DNA from: Pseudalgibacter alginicilyticus
Lineage (GTDB): Bacteria; Bacteroidota; Bacteroidia; Flavobacteriales; Flavobacteriaceae
Assembly: GCF_001310225.1 (NCBI RefSeq)
Contig: NZ_CP012898.1
Location: 868,001-932,000, forward strand
Length of the DNA stretch: 64,000 nucleotides
Reading direction: 5' to 3'
Of the stretch, positions 9,287 through 18,144 are shown in pieces. A model generated the notes under the pieces. The model had not been told where the DNA came from and searched no databases. It saw nothing but the letters and a program-made list of their open reading frames with translations. Numbering within the stretch: the first letter of the stretch is position 1; each line of letters begins with the position of its first letter. The translations under genes were made by a program, and so were the position numbers.

Positions 9287-10066
9287 ATGAAAATAGGTTT
9301 AGTATTATCTGGCGGTGGCGTACGAGGTGCTGCTCATATAGGTGTTATAAAAGCATTAGAAGAACATGGCATTTACCCTACGCATGTTGCAGGTACCAGT
9401 GCTGGGGCTATTGCAGGAGCCTTATACGCTTATGGTTATAACTGGCAAGATATTTTTAAGTTTTTTAAAAACGTACAAATATTAGATATTAAAAAATATG
9501 CTCTAAATAAACCAGGTTTAATTGATTCTGAAAAATTTTATCAGGATTTTAAAACCTATATTAAAGAAGATAATTTTAATGTGTTAAAAAAGTTTTTAAT
9601 TGTTACTGCAACAGATATTATAAATGGTCATCTTGAAACCTTCCACGAGGGAGAACTCATCAAACCTGTCTTGGCTTCTGCAGCATTTCCAGGGGTGTTT
9701 GCTCCTGTAAAATTCAAAAACTCATATTATATTGATGGTGGGTCATTAAACAACTTTCCTGTAGACTTACTAAAACCTATATGCGACACTATAATTGGGG
9801 TAAATGTGAATAATTTTACTACTATAACTATAAAAGATTTAAAACATTCTTACAATGTAGTTGAACGTGCTGTTAAATTAAAAATGGCACAAGAAGATCG
9901 AGAAAAAATTAATGATTGCAATTTAATTATTTCTCCACCTGAATTAAGTAAATACGGTACTTTTGATAAAAAGTATCTAAATGACATATTTAAAATAGGA
10001 TACGATGCAACTTACCAAGCATTAATAAACAATCAAAGTTTTTTAACAGCTACTACTAAAAACTGA
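9287..10066 (+). CDS. Patatin-like phospholipase (RssA-like)
   Basis: The 259-residue protein is a small patatin-family lipid acyl hydrolase. It has the oxyanion motif GGGVRGAAHIG at the N-terminus, nucleophile S38 in GTSAG, and the dyad aspartate D150 in DGG. No signal peptide is visible, so a cytoplasmic or inner-membrane-peripheral location is inferred. Single-domain members of this type hydrolyse phospholipids or lysophospholipids, but the physiological substrate is not known. It is convergent with bshA, with 43 bases between stops and no strong terminator. Confidence 0.9.
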   Translation: MKIGLVLSGGGVRGAAHIGVIKALEEHGIYPTHVAGTSAGAIAGALYAYGYNWQDIFKFFKNVQILDIKKYALNKPGLIDSEKFYQDFKTYIKEDNFNVLKKFLIVTATDIINGHLETFHEGELIKPVLASAAFPGVFAPVKFKNSYYIDGGSLNNFPVDLLKPICDTIIGVNVNNFTTITIKDLKHSYNVVERAVKLKMAQEDREKINDCNLIISPPELSKYGTFDKKYLNDIFKIGYDATYQALINNQSFLTATTKN

Positions 10067-10109
10067 CAAATATTATTTTTATTTATAACAACCTTTATTT
10101 TAAATGGTA

Positions 10110-11246
10110 TTATAAAATCAAACATTTATCCAAGGTATCTTTATAAATGGCTTCATACTGAGGAACTATCTTATGTAAATCATATTTTAAAGCTTCTTTT
10201 CTGGCATTCATTTTAAATGTTGCTAAGCGATTTTCATCACTTAAAATGTGAATAGCATTTTTAGTCATATCTTCTAAATCTCCCACATTACTTAAAAAAC
10301 CAGAAACCCCTTGAACATTAACTTCAGGAATCCCCCCAGTATTACTTGAAATTACAGGAACCCCTGAAGCCATAGCTTCTAATGCTGCTAATCCAAAACT
10401 TTCTGTTTCTGATGGCAAGAGAAATAAATCACTAAAGCATAAAATTTTATCAATTTCGTTACTTTTCCCGAAGAATATAACTTTATCTAAAATACCTAAT
10501 TCCTGACATTGTATTTCAACTTTTTCTCGTTCAGGTCCCACCCCCACTAACATTAATTTTGCAGGCATTACTTTTTGAACATTATAAAATATACTAATAA
10601 CATCTTGCACCCGCTTCACAGGCCTTAAATTACTAATATGAGTTATAATTTTCTCATCTTCATTAGCCATTATATCCCGTTGACAATTAGTAAAATCATG
10701 ATTATATTTATCTAAATCAATAAAATTAGGAACGATACTTATATTATTTTTAATATCGAATAGTCTAAGAGTATCTTCTTTTAAACTTTGAGAAACTGCC
10801 GTTACAGCATCCGATTTATTAATACTAAACGTAACAGCCGGTTTATAATATGGATGACTACCAACCAAAGTAATATCTGTACCATGTAGAGTTGTAACAA
10901 TAGGCAAATAAATACCTTGATCTTCCAACATTTTTTTAGCCATATAGCCTGCATATGCATGAGGAATGGCGTAATGTACATGCAAAATTTCTATTTTATA
11001 AAGTTTTACCATATCCACTAACTTACTTGACAAAGCAAGTTCATAAGGCTGATAGTGAAATAAAGGATACTCAGGTACGGTTACTTCATGATAATGTACA
11101 TTATTGCTTAGCAGCTCCAATCTTACAGGTTGTTTATATGTAATAAAATGAATTTCGTGCCCGCGTTTAGACAGTTCTAAACCTAACTCTGTAGCTACTA
11201 CGCCACTACCCCCAAATGTTGGGTAACACATGATACCTATTTTCAT
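10110..11246 (-). CDS. bshA: N-acetyl-alpha-D-glucosaminyl L-malate synthase
   Basis: The 378-residue GT4 glycosyltransferase has the N-terminus MKIGIMCYPTFGGSGVVATELG, which is diagnostic for BshA. The C-terminal nucleotide-sugar site has the E(x7)E pattern in ETESFGLAALEAM. BshA transfers GlcNAc from UDP-GlcNAc to L-malate, the first step of bacillithiol synthesis. BshB and BshC are not in the window, but the bacillithiol-linked protein YtxJ is encoded at 36653. Together they indicate that this organism uses bacillithiol as its low-molecular-weight thiol. Confidence 0.93.
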   Translation of the reverse strand: MKIGIMCYPTFGGSGVVATELGLELSKRGHEIHFITYKQPVRLELLSNNVHYHEVTVPEYPLFHYQPYELALSSKLVDMVKLYKIEILHVHYAIPHAYAGYMAKKMLEDQGIYLPIVTTLHGTDITLVGSHPYYKPAVTFSINKSDAVTAVSQSLKEDTLRLFDIKNNISIVPNFIDLDKYNHDFTNCQRDIMANEDEKIITHISNLRPVKRVQDVISIFYNVQKVMPAKLMLVGVGPEREKVEIQCQELGILDKVIFFGKSNEIDKILCFSDLFLLPSETESFGLAALEAMASGVPVISSNTGGIPEVNVQGVSGFLSNVGDLEDMTKNAIHILSDENRLATFKMNARKEALKYDLHKIVPQYEAIYKDTLDKCLIL

Positions 11247-11317
11247 TTTTTTTTATTTTAAGTACGTCATGTTTTAAGTCCAGAAGTTTCATTTCCAACT
11301 TACAACTTTAAATACTT

Positions 11318-14236
11318 TTATTCAATTATCGCTTCATAAATTAAGCGCTGTATTTCTGTTCTAATATTTTCTTTTAGCAATAAATTTTTTCCTGCATGTG
11401 GATAGGTTCTATTAGCTAAAAACACATATACAATTTCTTCTTCAGGATCTGCCCAAGCATAGGTACCAGTAAAACCAGAATGCCCAAAACTGCTTAATGA
11501 AATACAACCACATGTTGGTCCTGGACCAGATGATTGAGGTTTATCAAAGCCAATTCCTCTTCTATTTCCATTACTACAATAATAACAAGTATTAAACTTA
11601 TCTACGGTTTCTGGTTTTAAAAACTGTTCACCCCCATAATAGCCTTTTTGCAAATACATTTGCATAATTTTTGCAACATCATTAGCATTGCTAAATATAC
11701 CTGCATGACCACCAACACCATTTTGCATAGCTGCTCCCATATCATGCACAAAGCCTTGAACTTTTTGAAACCTATAATAATCATCTTCTTCCGTTGGAAC
11801 AATATGTTTATTACTAATTTTATGATAAGGATTGTACATAGTATAATTAGCTCCTAATGGTTTATAAAAATACTCCTCTACAAGATTATCTAAGGTTTGG
11901 TCGTAATATGTTTCAATAAATTTCTTTAAAATATAATAAGGTAAATCACTATACCTATATTGCTGCCGGTTAAGTAGGTCTGATTTTAAAATTATAGACT
12001 GAATACTGTCTTGATAATCAGTACGTAAAAATAAATTATTGGTAACTTCAATATTAAATTCATTACTGCGCTTTGTTCTATAATATTTTTCACTAGGGCG
12101 TTTTGTTTCTGTATCTAAAGTTTCATAATAAAAAGGAATCCACGGTTTTAATCGTGCATAGTGAGAAAGCATTTCTTTAAGAGAAATATCCTTTTTGTTT
12201 GAATTTTTATACTCTGGCATTAATTCTGACAACTTACTATTTAAAGCAATCATACCATTCTCTTCCATTTTCATCACTAAAGGTAGCGTTGCGAGTATTT
12301 TTGTTAACGATGCCACATCATACAAATCATTAAACGCTACATTTTTATCACCTTTATATGTATGTGTCCCAAAATTTTTATTGTAAATAACCGTTCCTTT
12401 TCTTGCTATCAACAATTGAATACCAGGAGTCATCATAGAATCTACTGCTAATTGAGCTATAGAATCTACTTTTTTTAATTTAAACGAACTCATTCCAAAT
12501 CGTTCTGGAACACTATAACCTAAACGCTTAGAAGCCTCATTTTCTATACCATAACCTGCTTTAAAAAACGTACCAACAGAAACAGGCAAGTGTCCTTTAG
12601 ATGGAATAGCTCCAAAAATAAGTTGTGCTGATTTTTCTTGAGCTATTTTACTGTTTTGATAACTAATAATTATACTTTCAATATCAAGTACTGAATAAAA
12701 ATCCATTAATGCATATGGCTTAACAAATAAATCTAATACAACTCGGTTTGTTTTTGAAATTTCATTTATCCAAGTTATTTCATCTTTAGTTAATTTATAT
12801 TCCTTCCACGGATTATCATTGGAGCGATGAAAACCAATTATAACTGTATTATAAGCTTTAAGTTTGGCTAATAAATCTTCTAATGAATCTGATTTTATTT
12901 CATGAATCTCTGTATATTTTTGAAGTTCTTTAAAAAACACAGAACCATCATCATCTCCCATTTTAACATAAGCAATGTCTTTTTTCCCCAATTCTTTAAA
13001 CGGAATAAACTGAGCTTCATTTTTTACTACCGTAATGGCATTTTCCATGAGTTCTTCATACAAAATATCATCTTCGGGCCTATTCAAATCTTCAATTAAA
13101 CGAGGTATTTCTATGGGCTTATAATGGTTTAAACCTACTTTGTATTTGGCTTTCAGTATTTTTTTTACAGAAAACTGCAAACGCTCTTCAGATACAATGC
13201 CATCATAATAAGCCTTTTTTATTTTTTCAATACCCACTGCAACATCTTCCGACATTAACATAACATCATTCCCTGCCATAAAAGCTGCCAAATCAATGTC
13301 GCCCGTTTCACTAAAATCTGCTACCCCTTTCATGGTTAAAGCATCAGTAAAAATAAGTCCTTGAAAACCTAACTTATCTTTTAATATATCAGTAACAATG
13401 TGTTTTGATAATGAAGAAGGCACACCATCACGAGGTTCTAAACTAGGCACATTTAAGTGTGCTACCATAACACTAGAAAGCCCCGCTTTTATTAATTTTT
13501 TATAAGGATAAAGTTCTATAGAGTCAATTCGCTCTTCGTTAAAATTAATAGTTGGCAATGTTTTATGAGAATCAGAATCCGTATCACCATGACCTGGGAA
13601 ATGTTTTGCATTAGCCAAAACACCAGCTCCTTGCATGCCTTTCATAAAAGCTAATGCTTTTTTGGTAACATTATCGCGATCTTCACCAAAAGAACGGTTA
13701 CCAATAATTGGATTTTTAGGATTGGTATTAATATCTACAACAGGAGCAAAATTAAAATGAACACCTAATCGTTTACAGTGTTCGCCTATATGTTTTCCTG
13801 TTTGTTCTACAAGTTTATTATCTTCAATTGCTCCCAAAGTCATGTTCCAAGGGAAAGCATAAGTCGACTCCAATCGCATACTCAAACCCCATTCTGCATC
13901 CATCCCAATAAGCATTGGTATTTTGGAAAGTGCTTGAAGTTCATTATCTAATTTAGCCTGACTTATTGGGTCTCCAAGAGAATAAATAACACCTCCAATG
14001 TGATAGTTCTTTATCAACTTGATAATCTTATCTTTTGAGGCACTATTTTGATTGGACATTACTTGAACCATGTACAATTGTCCTATTTTTTCCGATAAAG
14101 ACATTGAATCATAAACTTGATCAACCCATTTTTTTTGAGCCTCCTTATCTGCTGTTTCCAAAGGGTCTATTTGAGTTTGACCAGATAATCGAAGTATTGA
14201 CACACAACAAATTAAAGCTAAAAAGACTTGACGCAT
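11318..14236 (-). CDS. Fused GH3 beta-N-acetylglucosaminidase (NagZ-like) and serine beta-lactamase-like hydrolase
   Basis: The 972-residue protein begins with a signal-peptide-like segment (residues 1-20). A GH3 domain (about 35-370) contains the NagZ-type loop KHFPGHGDTDSDSH (211-224), with general-acid H224, and nucleophile D298 in FTDALTMKG. A GH3 C-terminal-like domain follows (about 395-560). A class-C beta-lactamase/penicillin-binding-like domain occupies about 585-965, with SxxK at S643-K646, YSD at 762-764 and HSG at 919-921. Both halves suggest action on peptidoglycan sugars and peptides in the periplasm. The neighbouring AmiC-like amidase supports a cell-wall remodelling or recycling role. 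Exact substrates are inferred. Confidence 0.88.
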   Translation of the reverse strand: MRQVFLALICCVSILRLSGQTQIDPLETADKEAQKKWVDQVYDSMSLSEKIGQLYMVQVMSNQNSASKDKIIKLIKNYHIGGVIYSLGDPISQAKLDNELQALSKIPMLIGMDAEWGLSMRLESTYAFPWNMTLGAIEDNKLVEQTGKHIGEHCKRLGVHFNFAPVVDINTNPKNPIIGNRSFGEDRDNVTKKALAFMKGMQGAGVLANAKHFPGHGDTDSDSHKTLPTINFNEERIDSIELYPYKKLIKAGLSSVMVAHLNVPSLEPRDGVPSSLSKHIVTDILKDKLGFQGLIFTDALTMKGVADFSETGDIDLAAFMAGNDVMLMSEDVAVGIEKIKKAYYDGIVSEERLQFSVKKILKAKYKVGLNHYKPIEIPRLIEDLNRPEDDILYEELMENAITVVKNEAQFIPFKELGKKDIAYVKMGDDDGSVFFKELQKYTEIHEIKSDSLEDLLAKLKAYNTVIIGFHRSNDNPWKEYKLTKDEITWINEISKTNRVVLDLFVKPYALMDFYSVLDIESIIISYQNSKIAQEKSAQLIFGAIPSKGHLPVSVGTFFKAGYGIENEASKRLGYSVPERFGMSSFKLKKVDSIAQLAVDSMMTPGIQLLIARKGTVIYNKNFGTHTYKGDKNVAFNDLYDVASLTKILATLPLVMKMEENGMIALNSKLSELMPEYKNSNKKDISLKEMLSHYARLKPWIPFYYETLDTETKRPSEKYYRTKRSNEFNIEVTNNLFLRTDYQDSIQSIILKSDLLNRQQYRYSDLPYYILKKFIETYYDQTLDNLVEEYFYKPLGANYTMYNPYHKISNKHIVPTEEDDYYRFQKVQGFVHDMGAAMQNGVGGHAGIFSNANDVAKIMQMYLQKGYYGGEQFLKPETVDKFNTCYYCSNGNRRGIGFDKPQSSGPGPTCGCISLSSFGHSGFTGTYAWADPEEEIVYVFLANRTYPHAGKNLLLKENIRTEIQRLIYEAIIE

Positions 14237-14361
14237 AAAAGTTTAGTTAATGAATGTTACAGCAATAATTTATACACTAATAATCGTGCCAAATTACTAC
14301 TTTTAAAAGGAAGTTAAAAAGACTTTAAGATAGATTTATAAAGAATTAAAATCAGTTTTAT

Positions 14362-14847
14362 TTATTTTAAAAATCGACTATGCCAGCTCTCACTTGCTGG
14401 AACTTCCCAATTTTCGTTAAATTCGGCAATATTAGAAACCAAATTATTAAACACGATAGTATTTTTAGAAACCGCCTTATCTTTTGCCATTTTTTTAAAA
14501 TCAATAAGCGTTTTATAAGCAACATAGTCTCCTTGCTTATAGGACACATTCATTTTATCCATTAAATCAATATTATAATCTTTCTCTAATTGTTGAATAA
14601 AATGAACAGAAGAGTCTATAGAACACCCCGTGGCATTATTTAGGTTTTGATTTAAACCTATTATTATAAATCGTTTATATTTAATTGTATATCCAGCCTG
14701 TAAATCACTTCCATGAGCTGTCCAGTTTTCAATAAAAACATTAAGTTTAGATTGAATTTCTTCAAGTTCTTGTTCTGATAATGAACGGTTCGCTTGGTAA
14801 ATCCAAACGCGTGATTCTTCTGGTAATGAATTAAAATCTACTAACAT
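14362..14847 (-). CDS. Conserved Bacteroidota protein of unknown function (often labelled 'ABC transporter ATPase')
   Basis: The 161-residue protein resembles a family I recall being labelled ABC transporter ATPase in Flavobacteriaceae, but the sequence does not support that name. There is no Walker A GxxxxGK[ST], no LSGGQ signature and no Walker B. It looks like a soluble alpha/beta protein with conserved-looking blocks SRVWIYQANRSLSEQEL and WTAHGSDLQAGY, and no signal peptide or membrane segment. It lies 71 bases downstream of the CCG iron-sulfur protein on the same strand and may belong to that unit. Its function is unknown. Confidence 0.7.
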   Translation of the reverse strand: MLVDFNSLPEESRVWIYQANRSLSEQELEEIQSKLNVFIENWTAHGSDLQAGYTIKYKRFIIIGLNQNLNNATGCSIDSSVHFIQQLEKDYNIDLMDKMNVSYKQGDYVAYKTLIDFKKMAKDKAVSKNTIVFNNLVSNIAEFNENWEVPASESWHSRFLK

Positions 14848-14918
14848 TCTTTTTTCTTGATTTTTTTGAGGTGCTTCAATTCCAATCTACTAAATTATCC
14901 AAGCACAAATTATAAAAA

Positions 14919-15713
14919 TTACAAATCTTGAGCCTTAGCAATTAATTCTGCAATGTCCATAACTGACACATCATTCTCTTTTTCTTTGGCCTTAACACCA
15001 TCCGTCATCATCGTGTTGCAGTAAGGACACCCAGTAGCTATAATAGTTGCCTGAGTTTCCAATGCATCCTCAGTTCGTAATACATTAACATCTTTACTTC
15101 CTTTTTCTGGCTCTTTAAACATTTGAGCTCCTCCTGCTCCACAACACAAAGCTGATTTTCTATGGCGTTTCATTTCAACCAATTCTACCCCTAAGGTTTT
15201 TAACAATGTTCTTGGCGCTTCATAAACACCATTACCTCGTCCTAAGTAACAAGGATCATGAAAAGTAATTCGCTTGCCATTTAAAACAGAACTTCTTTCT
15301 ATTTTTAAACGCCCTTTTTTCATTAACTCTTCAATAAATTGAGTATGATGTAGTACTTTGTAATTACCACCAAGTAGCGGGTATTCATTTTTTAGTGTAT
15401 TATAGGAATGTGGACAAGCTGTAACAATTCGTTTTATTTGATATCCGTTTAATATTTCAATATTTGTAACCGCTTGCATTTGAAATAAAAATTCGTTACC
15501 TGCCCGTTTGGCAACATCACCAGTATTACTTTCTTCAGTTCCCAAAACGGCAAAATCTACTTTTACTTTGTTTAATATTTTAACAAAGGCTCTGGTTATT
15601 TTTTTAGCTCTATCGTCATAACTTCCAGCAGAACCAACCCAAAATAGAATCTCCGGCTGTCTGCCATCTGCCATACATTCTGCCATGGTTGGCACTTTAA
15701 GTAATTCGCTCAT
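14919..15713 (-). CDS. CCG-domain (HdrB/GlpC-like) iron-sulfur protein
   Basis: The 264-residue protein has two cysteine-rich CCG-type regions: TACPHSYNTLKNEYP with HDPCYLGRGNGVY, and SALCCGAGGAQMF followed by GCPYCNTMMTDG. Such domains bind the noncubane or [4Fe-4S] centres of heterodisulfide reductase subunit B and related (S)-2-hydroxyacid oxidoreductases. Its start lies 18 bases after the stop of the membrane ferredoxin-like protein, so the pair probably forms one complex, comparable to HdrDE or HdrBC. No flavoprotein or dehydrogenase subunit is adjacent, so electron donor and acceptor are unknown. Confidence 0.85.
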   Translation of the reverse strand: MSELLKVPTMAECMADGRQPEILFWVGSAGSYDDRAKKITRAFVKILNKVKVDFAVLGTEESNTGDVAKRAGNEFLFQMQAVTNIEILNGYQIKRIVTACPHSYNTLKNEYPLLGGNYKVLHHTQFIEELMKKGRLKIERSSVLNGKRITFHDPCYLGRGNGVYEAPRTLLKTLGVELVEMKRHRKSALCCGAGGAQMFKEPEKGSKDVNVLRTEDALETQATIIATGCPYCNTMMTDGVKAKEKENDVSVMDIAELIAKAQDL

Positions 15714-15731
15714 TTATTAAAGTTTATGAGT

Positions 15732-17039
15732 TTATTGTTCATCTTTCCAATTCAATCTATCCATTTGATTGTAAGGCCAAGGGGCGCCATTGTTTTCAAT
15801 GTTGGTCATCATATTATTAAGCTCTACAGGAGCTGCACTTTGCTCCATAACCAAATAGCGACGCATTTCTAAAATAATAGATAATGGATCAATACTTACC
15901 GGGCATGCCTCTACACAAGCACTACAAGTTGTGCAGGCCCAAAGCTCTTCTGTAGTAATATAATCGCCTAATAGTTGTTTGCCATCATCTTTAAATACCC
16001 CTTTGTTCTTGTCTATATTTTTACCGACTTCCTCTAGACGGTCACGAGTATCCATCATAATTTTTCTAGGCGATAATTTCTTACCTGTTAAATTTGCAGG
16101 ACACTCACTCGTACAGCGTCCACATTCTGTACAGGTATAGGCATTCAGTAATTGCACCCAATTTAAATCTTGCACATCGCTAGCTCCAAATTTAGCAGGA
16201 GGCTCTGTATCTTCAGCTGGTGCTGCAAAAGGATCTATATTAGGATCCATCATCATTTTCACCTCTTTAGTAACAGCTTCCAAATTATTAAATTGTCCCT
16301 TCGGGGTTAATTTACCATAGTAAGTGTTAGGGAAAGCTAATAAAATATGCAAATGTTTTGAAAAATACAGATAGTTTAAAAATATAAGAATTCCAATAAT
16401 ATGCAACCACCAAGCGGTTCTTTCTATAGTATGCAATACGGATTCAGACATACCTGAAAACCAAGGCGTTATAAATTGACTGATAATGTTTCCGGAATTT
16501 ACTGATTGAAATTGAGTGTCAGTAGCATTCATTACTAAAAAAAGCATCATTAAAACCATTTCAAAATAAAGGATAAAATTCCCATCATTTTTTGGCCAAG
16601 AAGTCATTTCTTTTTTCCAAAAACGTTTCAGTTTAATGATGTTTCTTCTAATCCAAAAAATAATTACAGAAACAAAAACTAAAACAGCCAATATTTCAAA
16701 AAGATTGATAACCAAATAATAGGGTTTCCCTATGACTGAAAAAATACGATGCGTTCCTAATAGCCCATCAATAATGATTTCTAAAACTTCTATATTAATG
16801 ATTATAAATCCAACATATACTATAACATGTAAAACACCTGCAATAGGACGACGTACCATTTTACTTTGTCCAAGAGCTATCATAACCATGTTTTTCCATC
16901 GTTGTGATTTGTTATCACTTACATCTACATCCAGTCCCAACTTAATATTTCGGATAAGTTTTTTTACGTTTTTAGCAAAATACCCAATTCCAGTAATAAG
17001 TACAATTGCAAAAAGTATGTTAGGTAAATATGTCATCAT
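15732..17039 (-). CDS. Membrane-anchored (Fe-S)-binding protein, HdrE/NarI-like fused to HdrC-like ferredoxin
   Basis: The 435-residue protein has about five or six transmembrane helices in the first 235 residues with several histidines, resembling the NarI/HdrE cytochrome b fold. A cytoplasmic di-cluster ferredoxin follows, with cysteines 303, 306, 309, 313 and 369, 372, 375, 379, each in the CxxCxxCxxxCP pattern. It most likely exchanges electrons with the menaquinone pool and passes them to the CCG protein encoded 18 bases downstream. The redox partner is unknown. It is 18 bases downstream of the MCE gene. Confidence 0.85.
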   Translation of the reverse strand: MMTYLPNILFAIVLITGIGYFAKNVKKLIRNIKLGLDVDVSDNKSQRWKNMVMIALGQSKMVRRPIAGVLHVIVYVGFIIINIEVLEIIIDGLLGTHRIFSVIGKPYYLVINLFEILAVLVFVSVIIFWIRRNIIKLKRFWKKEMTSWPKNDGNFILYFEMVLMMLFLVMNATDTQFQSVNSGNIISQFITPWFSGMSESVLHTIERTAWWLHIIGILIFLNYLYFSKHLHILLAFPNTYYGKLTPKGQFNNLEAVTKEVKMMMDPNIDPFAAPAEDTEPPAKFGASDVQDLNWVQLLNAYTCTECGRCTSECPANLTGKKLSPRKIMMDTRDRLEEVGKNIDKNKGVFKDDGKQLLGDYITTEELWACTTCSACVEACPVSIDPLSIILEMRRYLVMEQSAAPVELNNMMTNIENNGAPWPYNQMDRLNWKDEQ

Positions 17040-17057
17040 AATTTAAGCCAATTAATC

Positions 17058-18014
17058 TTACTGTTGCACTTCGTTTCCTTCTGCATCATATTGTTTTGGC
17101 TTTTTTCCGAATAATGAAAAATGCACATAACGCTTTGGATTCAACTTCATATCTTCAAGCAATTGTTCCAATTGTAAAGTAGCTCCTTCAATATTATTAT
17201 ACAAAGCTTCATCTTTAAGCAGTTTGCCCATAGAGCCCTCTCCTTTTTCAACCCCTGCCAACATACTATTAAAATTTTGAAGCGTTGACTCAAGGTTTTT
17301 AATAGTATTTCCTAAATCAGCTTCTGATATAGTGTTTGTTATTTCTGAAAAATTAGCCAATGATTTATCAGCATTTTCCATAACATTATTTATTTTTTCT
17401 TGATTGCCAGCAATTACTTGATTTAAAGAATTGGATGTTTCTTTAAAAGAATTAAGTGTAGCACTTAACCCTTCTATGCTTTCTTTAAGATGAACTTTAG
17501 TTTGTTGATCAAAAACATCGTTTAAATTACCTAACAAAGAATCTGTATTTACCATAACAGCCTCTATTTTAACCTGTAACGGCGTCAATCTTTTGTTTAC
17601 TAATTCTGTCAAACCTGCTTTAATAGTTCCTTTAAGAACATCGCCGTCTTTAGCATTTTCAGAACCATCAAAAGCAGGAATGATTGCAACTGCTTTTCCT
17701 CCAATTAATCCTGTTTCATATAATTCAGCGGTACTGCTTTTTGAGAATTGAAACTCGCTATCCACAAGTAATGTTACTTGTAGCTTACCGGAACCGTCAT
17801 TTTTAAAGGATATATCTTTTACTTTACCAACGGGCTTACCACTTATTGTTACAGGTGTAGATGGCATCAAGCCTTCTACATTGTCATATTCGGTATAAAA
17901 AATACGTGAGGAATCGAGTAAGTTTTCTCCTTTTAAATAATTAAATCCAAAAATAAATAGTAAAATTCCCAATAATACTAATATGGCTGTTTTAATTTCT
18001 TTTGATAGTTTCAT
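17058..18014 (-). CDS. MlaD-family MCE protein
   Basis: The 318-residue protein has one N-terminal membrane helix (about 10-26) and then an MCE domain (about 38-115; VEGLMPSTPVTISGKPVGKV, and an ETGLIGGKAVAI block). A long helical, coiled-coil-like region with hydrophobic repeats fills residues 140-295. MCE proteins form hexameric lipid-transfer channels between inner and outer membranes. No MlaE or MlaF genes are adjacent here. The neighbourhood (AmiC-like amidase, divergent LptD) fits an outer-membrane maintenance role, which is inference. Confidence 0.88.
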   Translation of the reverse strand: MKLSKEIKTAILVLLGILLFIFGFNYLKGENLLDSSRIFYTEYDNVEGLMPSTPVTISGKPVGKVKDISFKNDGSGKLQVTLLVDSEFQFSKSSTAELYETGLIGGKAVAIIPAFDGSENAKDGDVLKGTIKAGLTELVNKRLTPLQVKIEAVMVNTDSLLGNLNDVFDQQTKVHLKESIEGLSATLNSFKETSNSLNQVIAGNQEKINNVMENADKSLANFSEITNTISEADLGNTIKNLESTLQNFNSMLAGVEKGEGSMGKLLKDEALYNNIEGATLQLEQLLEDMKLNPKRYVHFSLFGKKPKQYDAEGNEVQQ

Positions 18015-18051
18015 CTATTAAGTATAGTTCATTTTTATCAGAAAACTGTCC

Positions 18052-18087
18052 TTTGCTTAATTAATTTTAAAAAATTAATTAAGCAAA
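18052..18087. repeat. 36-bp palindrome (17-bp perfect arms) between amiC and mlaD
   Basis: The left arm TTTGCTTAATTAATTTT (18052-18068) and right arm (18071-18087) are perfect reverse complements with only two bases (AA) between them. The element lies 37 bases upstream of the mlaD start and 57 bases downstream of the amiC stop. No U-run follows on the minus strand, so it is not a standard terminator. GCAAATTT from the right arm recurs at 18113-18120, and a close copy (ACAAATTT) is at 18123-18130. Confidence 0.75.
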
Positions 18088-18144
18088 TTTCAAAATCGAT
18101 AATTTAGTTAAAGCAAATTTAAACAAATTTAAAAAAGAACATCC

